The notes beneath the pieces were generated by a model. That model was given only the letters and a program-made list of their open reading frames with translations. It did not search any database and had not been told where the DNA came from. A program made the position numbers and the translations under genes. From Cephalothrix spiralis (Eukaryota; Nemertea; Palaeonemertea; Archinemertea; Cephalotrichidae): DNA of 13,390 bases. The stretch lies in assembly GCA_032353305.1 (NCBI GenBank), contig JAUCNG010143316.1:1-13390 (forward strand), written 5' to 3'. This document shows positions 7,310-13,390 of the stretch, in pieces; position 1 is the first letter of the stretch, and every line of letters begins with the position of its first letter.

Positions 7310-10300
7310 CCCAACAAGTGGTGGATGACGAAGAAGATAATTTTAATGATTATATTCGAGATAAATACAACACATATCTCTTTAATTATTACACGCACTA
7401 TAGTTTGCTTCGCGTAAAAGCTGTACAACGGTCACTTAAATATCGCGCGATACAACTTGATTACATTTTTCGAATTTCACTGGTCGAAGTCAACGGGTGA
7501 GAGGTAGCGCTTTTGAAATAGTATATACTATTGTACGGGGAATTGTGCAGTTCGATCTGCATTACTCAAAATTCATAAGACCGAAGCCAACTTTATTAAA
7601 AGGCAATGATAAATTTCTTGGTTCAGTTTAATAATGACTTTTTTAATTATTTGGCATGCAAGTTTGAAGATTTCAAAATAGACATCATTAGGTGTCCACA
7701 AATAATCTGCATGCATAGTTCTTACGCTTCCAAATATTTTATTTTTCAGACTCATCAGACGAAGAGATGAACAACCTTGTTCTCAATCTTGTAATAGAAG
7801 CAGCAAGGATCTCATTTTGATTATCCGCTTTGCCACCGTTTTCAAGATATCATTCCTGCTGAAGTTGATTAATCCAAATGCGGCAATCATCGATGATATA
7901 GTTTCCCATCATCACATAGAAGGTGCTAAGCCCCCTACTCGCAATAGCACAGGAACAAAAACAAACGTTCGTCAAGGTAATAGTCTTTTTTTGAAAGGCC
8001 AACCAGATTTACTCAAAACAAAATATTATATTCATGCGCTTGGAACTATTCAACCGATTTACTCAATACATAATATTATATCCATGCGCTTGGAACAATT
8101 TAACCAGATACTTGGGATGTGCCTCAACTTCACTACTTTGGATTGGAGTCAGGAAAACGTTATAACAAACCATTTTAATCGGGCTTGAAGAGTTACATGG
8201 GCTGCCACAACTTCTTCACCAATTTGCTACTCAAAGGTATTATAGACCCGCAGTCAATTGAGAGAAGAGCGTGCGATGAACTTGGCGAGGTGCCGAGATG
8301 CTTCTTCACGAGGACTTGAATTGCCCTGTGGATACTGAGCAGTTTGATATGTTGTTTGGCTACTTTTAATTTGCTTAGCACTTTTTCGGTCGTATGAACA
8401 GCTAGTATTCTGTATATATTTAAATTTGTGTATATGGCGAAACAATTAAATCTGAAAAGTGGGGTGTAGGTCTTTTCGGCCCAAACACTTTCGGCCCCAC
8501 AACTTTCGGCCCCAACCCTTTCGGCCCAGTACATTTTCGGCCCCAGTACACTTTCGGCCCCAACATTTCGGCCCAACACTTTCGGCCCCAGTACACTTTA
8601 GTTAATTTTGAAGACAATTTGCGGGGATCAAAAAGGCCAATTTTAGATGAAAAAAAAAGTTTAATTGGCGTATTAAAATTGTACTTGTGAATATTCTCAT
8701 ATCATTTGAATTCTTATCAATATTGAATTGAAAAATTATTTAAATTGAAATATTTTTTAAAATTGAAAAATAATTTAAATTGAAATCAAAAAGACGAAAG
8801 GTATTTTATGTTCCAGTTAATTTATATATTGAGAGATGCAAAAAAAAGTCAATTGGCGTATCAAATGTAAATAACAAAATGATTGCCCATTAGAGGAATA
8901 CATAGAGGAATTTTGTCACTCTGATGTTAATTCACCAATTCTTTGTTTATTTTTTACATTGAACTTTTTGCATCTCTCTGGGTTGGCTTTATTGGTCTAT
9001 TGGTCTCTGCAACTGTCTTCAAAATTAACTTTTATGGGGCCAAAAATGCACTGGGCTGAAAGTGTTGGGCCGAAAATGTAATGGGGCCAAAAATGGTGGG
9101 GCCGAAAGTGTTGGGGCCGAAAGTCTTCTTCAAGTCTCAACTGTAGAACAGTATATTCACAATTTTGTTGATATGAGACGTGAATGTTTTTATATATCGT
9201 ACCCTATATTTTCATTTAGATAAAGATACAACTATGGAAAACTGGAAACATGAACCTGAATATGTCCACATTTCTATAAGGTAGGTTTGAAATATAGTTC
9301 TTTACAGTGTAAAAAAATCAGAAAGAAACTCTGAACCCTAATGTAGTGTTTTTTCATAATACAGGGTGTCCATATATTATGAAAAATAGCCTGATGATGT
9401 CATATTGGGACTTAATTATGAATTGACAATAACGCTGCTAGTAGAAATCCAATCACTAGAGAGAACATGTTCTTCTCTATCAAATAAAATAAATTTGGTG
9501 CAAATCTGTTGAATAGCAACTGAGGTACATCAATTTCCCCAAATGACAAAAAGGTTCAATTTATCCAGTAGGAGGTAGATCCATCCCATTATAAATGAAC
9601 GTCCTGCCTCAAGAGAGAAAAAATGTTTATGAATTTTTTTATGACCTTTTAATTTTAAAAAATTTCTTATTCAATTTACTATTCACAATTTGTTTTATTA
9701 GAAATTGAAATGCACTGAAAATATTCCAGATTGATTGTAGAGTAACGATTAACTTTGGGATTTAGGGTGGGGAAAATGAGACCTGAAGTTTTTGGGGATA
9801 AATCATTGTAGCTCCCTTACATGTAGTTATGATCCGATCCGAACCAAATCTGTTTTATTCGGGAGAATAGGCCATGATCTCAAAGGCGAAGTTTTTGTAA
9901 TTATTAAAATATTCATAATTAAGTCACAATAATATGACGTCATCTGGCAGTTTTCTATAATATTGAGACAAACTGAGAAGTTTTGACAAACCGCCCAAAT
10001 TTTTCCTGTTCTTTTAGATTAATCAATATTCATGCTTTAAGTTTGATTTGGGGTTGAGAAAAAATATGAAAGGGGGGGGGGGGGGATAATTTTGACATTT
10101 TTTAACCCACACTGATTTTTTCAGCCCATATCCTGGAAATATGTCACACCGTCCCAACATTATAACCAGACTCGTTCTTTAAAACTTTTCAATTAAAGCG
10201 GTTTTAAATATGTACGAAAATAATGAGTGTTTGTTAATATACCCTTAAAGTCCGCAATGTACCTGCTTGAAATGCAAATTCAAACAATCAAAGTAAATTT

Positions 10301-11194
10301 AAACAATTAGAGGTCCTTTAAAAGAATTATAACCCAATTTCCGCGAACGCGTTTTTTCCCAATCGTCTTTTCGTGTGAACAGAACAGTTCAGGTGACATT
10401 ACAACACTGGATTACGCAGTACATTTTGGAGGGACGTTTTGGCTGTTCTGGGGAGGAACTGGAACTTCTAGGATGTTTAAGAAGAAAAATAAGGTAATGA
10501 TAAAACTGCTAGTGCTCCAAGTTGTCCTACTTTTCGATGATGTGTCCTATACTTCTACTCTTTAGCAAGTTAGACCAAAATATGGATTTTCTGCCTTATT
10601 TTGACGCTAAAATTCAAATGTAATGGCTCGAGTATTTTTAACGAATTAGGACTCTTCCTTATTCTTATCTTTGTTTATTGCTAATTATATGTATATATCT
10701 GGCAACTTAATTGATAACTTTACCTAAAGATACCACTAAATAACTAGCTATATATTGGCCTAATATACCTCCAATTTCGCGTATTTATCTGGTTTTATAT
10801 TGTCCTACTGTCTTCCTTTTTTGTAGAGGCAGACTTGGAGCACTGAACTGCTAGAAAATGTTTATAAGTAAAGTACGCACATTGGCACGAATATCCATTA
10901 TTTTTTTGAATTCTATATGTACACAAAAAATATTTATGATTTTGCACCAAGAACAACGCTAACAATTGTTGCACCAATCTCTTTTTGACCTAATTTTCTT
11001 GGCATAGTTTTCCCGGCAATTCCGGGTACGTTCCTCAAACCTCCGTCATAACTCTGGTATGTTGAATTGGCTGATCGCCCGATCATAAATTGAAAATCGT
11101 TCTAACTCCTCAAACCGTTCCATCAATTCGTTCTATTAGCATTGCGTCTCAGAAGGAGGGATTCACAGCTGAGATTACGATTCTTGTACTTTAG
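7282..11194 (+). CDS. Tentative multi-exon gene or decayed gene, function unknown
   Basis: A phase-consistent join is 7282-7496, 7750-7976, 9220-9280, 10383-10493 and 11140-11194 (TAG stop). Donors are GTGAGA, GTAATA, GTAGGT and GTAATG. Acceptors follow T-rich tracts for exons 2-4; the last (TCTATTAG) is weaker. Exon 1 opens VVDDEEDNFNDYIRDKY, an acidic protein-like stretch. Exon 3 reads KDTTMENWKHEPEYVHISI. I recognise no domain. Exon 2 has a hydrophobic run (LILIIRFATVFKISFLLK) that could be membrane or chance. Exon 4 is open in two frames and a shifted acceptor at 10388 also fits, so its frame is unsure. The start is also unsure: the present ATG at 7282 lies in transposon sequence, while the natural one may be 6698. 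Each exon is individually weak; only the linked phases argue for a gene. It could be a pseudogene. Confidence 0.28.
7310..7322 (+). repeat. 13-bp direct repeat, right copy
   Basis: This is the exact repeat of 6702-6714. It sits in the same reading frame (CAA CAA GTG) relative to the ORF that continues downstream. Confidence 0.65.
8000..8106 (+). repeat. Tandem duplication of a 50-51 bp unit
   Basis: Units 8000-8050 and 8051-8100 share ATTTACTCAA, ATATTATAT and CATGCGCTTGGAAC; a third partial unit starts at 8101 (TAACCAGAT). The units differ by one base in length, so a reading frame through them shifts. That argues that the 123-codon ORF ending at 8188 is not coding beyond about 7976. Confidence 0.7.
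8107..8460. other. Ambiguous coding-like stretch
   Basis: One plus frame is open from 8107 to TGA near 8308 apart from a single TAA. It includes MGCHNFFTNLLLKGIIDPQS from the ATG at 8199. A shifted frame reads AEMLLHEDLNCPVDTEQF and stops at about 8370. The minus strand is also open. With several overlapping open frames I cannot choose. It may be a decayed transposase or gene exon, or chance. Confidence 0.2.
8473..9126. mobile_element. Foldback element built of TTTCGGCCCC tandem repeats
   Basis: The left arm has eight units of TTTCGGCCC(C) separated by 5-7 bases such as AACAC or AGTACAC. The right arm (about 9034-9126) has six units in inverse orientation, GGGGCCGAAAGTGTT. Inner arms also pair exactly: TTAATTTTGAAGACA near 8602 with its complement at 9014-9028. 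The interior has its own repeats: AATTGGCGTAT occurs near 8664 and 8852, and GAGAGATGCAAAAA near 8831 pairs with TTTTTGCATCTCTC near 8966. No ORF of note. It lies in an intron of the tentative middle gene. No target duplication is clear. Confidence 0.8.
9367..9970. mobile_element. Long imperfect inverted-repeat element
   Basis: The outer arms 9367-9425 and 9911-9970 pair well (CTTAATTATGAAT with ATTCATAATTAAG; GATGATGTCATATT with AATATGACGTCATC). Weaker pairing continues inwards to about 9540 and 9790. An ACAGGGTGTCCATAT motif at 9361 recalls the ends of some invertebrate DNA transposons. There is no transposase. Confidence 0.6.
10072..10085 (+). repeat. G homopolymer of 14
   Basis: This is an uninterrupted run of 14 G in AT-rich surroundings. 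It is a likely length-polymorphic site or a place of sequencing error. Confidence 0.9.
10500..11130. other. Mostly featureless stretch with one weak inverted repeat
   Basis: AAACTGCTAGTGCTCCAAGT near 10503 has a diverged inverse partner, ACTTGGAGCACTGAACTGCT, near 10832. They may be remnants of an element of about 350 bp. The remainder is AT-rich and non-coding on the plus strand; a minus-strand frame at 10959-11123 is treated under findings. Confidence 0.35.
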
Positions 11195-11305
11195 AATGGT
11201 GAGTATTGGTGTTCTCCAACTTGTTTTCCTATAGGTAAATCTAAAACTGACCATTCAAAACGAATGCATGTTTCGTGCTTTAGAAACTGATGTGTTAAGC
11301 CATAC

Positions 11306-11866
11306 AAGAGGGCATAGAAAGAGGGTACAACGAAATGTTGCCTCTTAAATGCCTACTTGACAATCTTCCAATCTACCTATACCCGATATTAAGGTATCAG
11401 AAGCCGCAGAAAGACCCATAGTTTCTTACAAAAAAAACGCATTCAAATCCTTCAAAGATTTCTATGCATACTTTTCACTAGAAATGTTGAAATTTCCACA
11501 AAATTCCAAGGCAGATCTGCCTCCGCTTGATATTTAGAATTTGGGTAGAAATGATGGCTTATAGCACATTAAAATGAATGTAATGATGAGCATGAGCGCA
11601 GTCGATTTAGGTCATGGGATTTCAAATTTCATATTTTTGGCGCAACCTACATGTAGCGGCTATTTAAATGATTCGGATGTATTTGGATGTCTTCGAAAAC
11701 TGGCCGCCAAGTCGAGTCAAAATAATTTTGTAAGCAACTGTGGGTCTTTCTGCTTCTCCTGATAACTTGATATTGGTTATAGGTTGATTGAAAGGGTATT
11801 CAAAAAAATAGTAAAGTAGGCACCTTAAATGTCAAAATTCGTTGTACTCTCTTTCTATGCCCTCTT
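11306..11866. mobile_element. Inverted-repeat element A
   Basis: The left arm 11306-11429 pairs with 11730-11866. Matching blocks include AAGAGGGCATAGAAAGAG with its complement at the far end, GTACAACGAA, TTAAATG..CCTACTT, and GCAGAAAGACCCA with TGGGTCTTTCTGC. The loop of about 300 bp holds a 62-codon ORF (11574-11762) that I do not believe is a gene. Insertion duplications are not visible. Confidence 0.7.
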
Positions 11867-11909
11867 CAACTTTAAAGACCGGTCCACTACTCACGGTAAT
11901 ATATTCGTA

Positions 11910-12394
11910 GGTAAAAGTGCTTCATTGTTGATCAGTAAAACCCTTTGGTGGTTTTGATCTATGATGTCCAAACATTTACCGCCGATTACTCAGTTTTCGA
12001 GAAATGCGCATGTACAAATTGCAAAAATTACAGCGGATCCTGGTATAATAGGGGCATGTTTCTATCTGTCCGTTATACAATTATTTAACGTAAAATCAGC
12101 CATTACAGAGTTATTAACGAATTGACGTCATTATCATTGATTCGTTAATAACTCTGATTTAACGTCATATAATTGTATAACGGACAGATAGAAACATTCC
12201 CCTATTTTACCGAGATCCGCTGTCATTTTTGCGATTTTCGCATTCGCAACCCTAAAACTTGACCGTGCATGTAATGTTCGAAAACTGAGCAACCGGCATT
12301 TTAAAATTGACAGGATTCACAAGAAATGATGTCTGGACATCATGGATCAAAACCACCAAAGGGTTTTACCAGTCAACTAAGAAGCACTTTTACC
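11910..12394. mobile_element. Inverted-repeat element B, giant near-closed hairpin
   Basis: The left arm 11910-12122 pairs with 12140-12394, leaving only about 17 bases of loop (TGACGTCATTATCATTG). Matching blocks from outside in include GGTAAAAGTGCTTC, AAAACCCTTTGGTGG, ATGATGTCC, CTCAGTTTTCGA, ACAGCGGATC, GTTTCTATCTGTCC and AGTTATTAACGAA. Arm identity is high but interrupted by small indels. There is no coding content typical of a transposase. Transcription through it would give a long hairpin RNA. Confidence 0.75.
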
Positions 12395-12970
12395 GGCAAA
12401 TATGGAACCATGTACCCCGGCCGTGTACTTATCATATATCTTCTTTATTCTTTCTCTATTCTGTTTCCCAAGATTGCAATCTTTTTCAAGACGATCTTGG
12501 TCCCAGTTTTTTGTCGATTGACTTATTTGGAACATATTGAGTTGGAACAGACGTGTATGGTTGGAAATTATGTAGGTTATTGGGCAATTTAGGTAAAGAC
12601 GTCATCGTATCGTTTCTGGGGGCGTATAAATACATCCTTCCCTACGACCCCTGGGCCCTGGTCAACCATATTTGTAATATTAAGATTCGAAATGTGAAGT
12701 TGATATAATAAAAAAAGCGTACGATGTCGTCTAAAAACCGAGCAAAATGGCGTTTCTGGTGGGTAAATACACCCCTGTTACTGTGCTGAAGACCTGGTTG
12801 CTCCAATCTAACATGTATGGGGTAGCACTTGTTCATAGTGATAAGATTGCGCCACGTACCAACCCTTGCCTGTCAGGGTACACCCCTGTAACCCCCTTTA
12901 ATATCTCGTTACTTATTAACATTTGGTACATGGGGTATGTCATATGCTAAAGCAAATGGCATTGTTAAAT
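12395..12970. other. Stretch with short ORFs of uncertain meaning
   Basis: Two overlapping plus ORFs begin in the right arm of element B and run to 12540 and 12592. A third (12747-12950) starts in good context (AAAATGG). TACACCCCTGTNAC occurs twice (about 12767 and 12879), and GGTAAATACACCCC has a looser relative near 12630. None of the ORFs resembles a protein I know; I see only repeat-like structure. Confidence 0.35.
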
Positions 12971-13180
12971 TAAGGTCACGTGATCTGATGACGTCATAAC
13001 TGAGAGTAATCATTATCTCAATACCATTCATACGAAGCCGATGTAGTTTAGTACATTTAGTACATTTAGTTTGCAAACTCAAACCTAAAGTCACGTGACT
13101 TGATAACGTCATAACCGGAAATGCCTGATATCTCAATGCTCATTTTAATGCCCGACTTCAGAAAATATGGCGTGACGTCA
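12971..13180. promoter_or_regulatory. Duplicated E-box plus CRE module upstream of the THAP start
   Basis: CACGTG at 12977-12982 is followed six bases later by TGACGTCA (12989-12996). The pair recurs as CACGTG 13092-13097 and TAACGTCA 13104-13111 with the same six-base gap. Both units continue with a looser ATATCTCAAT.C.CAT block, so this is a diverged tandem duplication of about 115 bp. A third CRE, TGACGTCA, is at 13173-13180. The second unit contains GTCACGTGAC, which matches the CLEAR/E-box consensus. CRE and E-box sites are common in metazoan promoters; function here is inferred from position 155-360 bases before an ATG. Confidence 0.45.
13047..13070 (+). repeat. 9-bp tandem repeat TTTAGTACA
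   Basis: There are about 2.7 copies of TTTAGTACA between the two E-box/CRE units. It is a minor microsatellite-like feature. Confidence 0.7.
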
Positions 13181-13334
13181 TGGAAATCCTCTCAGGGTAA
13201 AAAGTAACCTTGACCTCAGTCCGCCATTACTATCTGTACACAAAATATCCAACGAAATCATCTTTTAAATTACTAATTTTCTCCACATTAAAAGCTCGTA
13301 TCATCACTTCTATTGCATTTATTTGATTTATAAG

Positions 13335-13390
13335 ATGCCCAAGTATTCTTGTGTAATTGGTGGCTGTCCACAGAAAACATGTAACCACGC
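13335..13390 (+). CDS. Start of a probable THAP zinc-finger protein (partial)
   Basis: ATG at 13335 has A at -3. The 18 codons before the window ends read MPKYSCVIGGCPQKTCNH. A start M-P-x-x followed by C-x(2-4)-C within the first dozen residues is the N-terminal signature of the THAP domain, a C2CH zinc-coordinating DNA-binding module that usually begins at residue 1. Here the cysteines are at residues 6 and 11 (C-x4-C), with C16 and H18 following. The distal C-x2-H pair would lie about 35-50 residues on, outside the window. THAP domains occur in host transcription factors and in P-element-type transposases, and this fragment cannot tell them apart. A duplicated E-box/CRE module lies just upstream. 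If the call is wrong it could be a short chance ORF. Confidence 0.5.
   Translation, partial: MPKYSCVIGGCPQKTCNH

Larger units (their letters stand above)
6698..7496 (+). pseudogene. Reading frame split by the foldback after four codons
   Basis: ATG at 6698 with G at -3 and +4 reads M-A-Q-Q-V-V, then enters the foldback and stops at TAA (6725-6727). After the element, the duplicated CAA CAA GTG continues in the same frame into GTGGATGACGAAGAAGATAA and onwards to a donor at 7497. The ancestral first exon would therefore have been continuous, beginning MAQQVVDDEED. Protein identity is unknown. Without homology, the continuity of frame across the duplication is the only support. Confidence 0.35.

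Noticed and set aside
7817-8188. Single 123-codon plus ORF taken as one gene
   Set aside because: It has no ATG near its start, and its second half crosses a 50/51-bp tandem duplication that shifts the frame. Only the part to about 7976, behind a good acceptor, is kept as a candidate exon.
8193-8579. 128-codon minus-strand ORF
   Set aside because: Its first 35 or so codons are simply the TTTCGGCCCC tandem array translated (GAES/GPK repeats). The rest overlaps an equally open plus frame.
12909-13136. 75-codon minus-strand ORF
   Set aside because: It crosses the duplicated E-box/CRE units and the TTTAGTACA microsatellite. Repeat-derived composition with no other support.

Overview
The window is eukaryotic, most likely from a marine invertebrate. 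It is AT-rich and has GT-AG introns, an AATAAA poly(A) signal and many short foldback and MITE-type repeats. There are no bacterial operons, Shine-Dalgarno sites or long intact ORFs. The motif TAGGCCTA and the foldback repeats with tandem-repeat ends recall hemichordate or echinoderm genomes. That taxonomic placement is inference and was not tested.

Layout. (1) 88-4125, + strand: a five-exon gene for a 181-residue protein with two membrane segments and a cytosolic tail carrying two PPxY motifs. All four introns are GT-AG and all phases agree. Its introns hold a TA-flanked MITE (1331-1504), a long foldback (1809-2132) and a foldback with tandem-repeat ends (3333-3804). The poly(A) signal is at 4331. 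(2) 4340-6700: intergenic, with a 95-bp near-perfect hairpin at 4890-4984 and a dispersed repeat whose other copy lies in intron 1. (3) 6702-7322: a second copy of the 3333-3804 foldback family, flanked by a 13-bp direct repeat and itself carrying a pogo/Tigger-like MITE inserted at a TA. It seems to have split an open reading frame just after its start codon. (4) 7282-11194: a tentative multi-exon gene or decayed gene downstream of that insertion, of unknown function, with further foldbacks (8473-9126, 9367-9970) in its would-be introns. (5) 11306-12394: two long imperfect inverted repeats side by side, the second with a loop of only about 17 nt. (6) 12971-13390: a duplicated E-box plus CRE module followed by the start of a probable THAP zinc-finger protein that runs off the window.

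Only the first gene is well supported. The THAP start is a reasonable call from 18 codons. The middle gene model rests on splice-site and phase agreement alone. Most of the remaining sequence is non-autonomous transposon debris, and no transposase is evident. The points most worth following are the nested insertion that splits a reading frame, the paired hairpins, and the promoter-like module before the THAP start. I saw no convincing evidence for a wholly new biological system.
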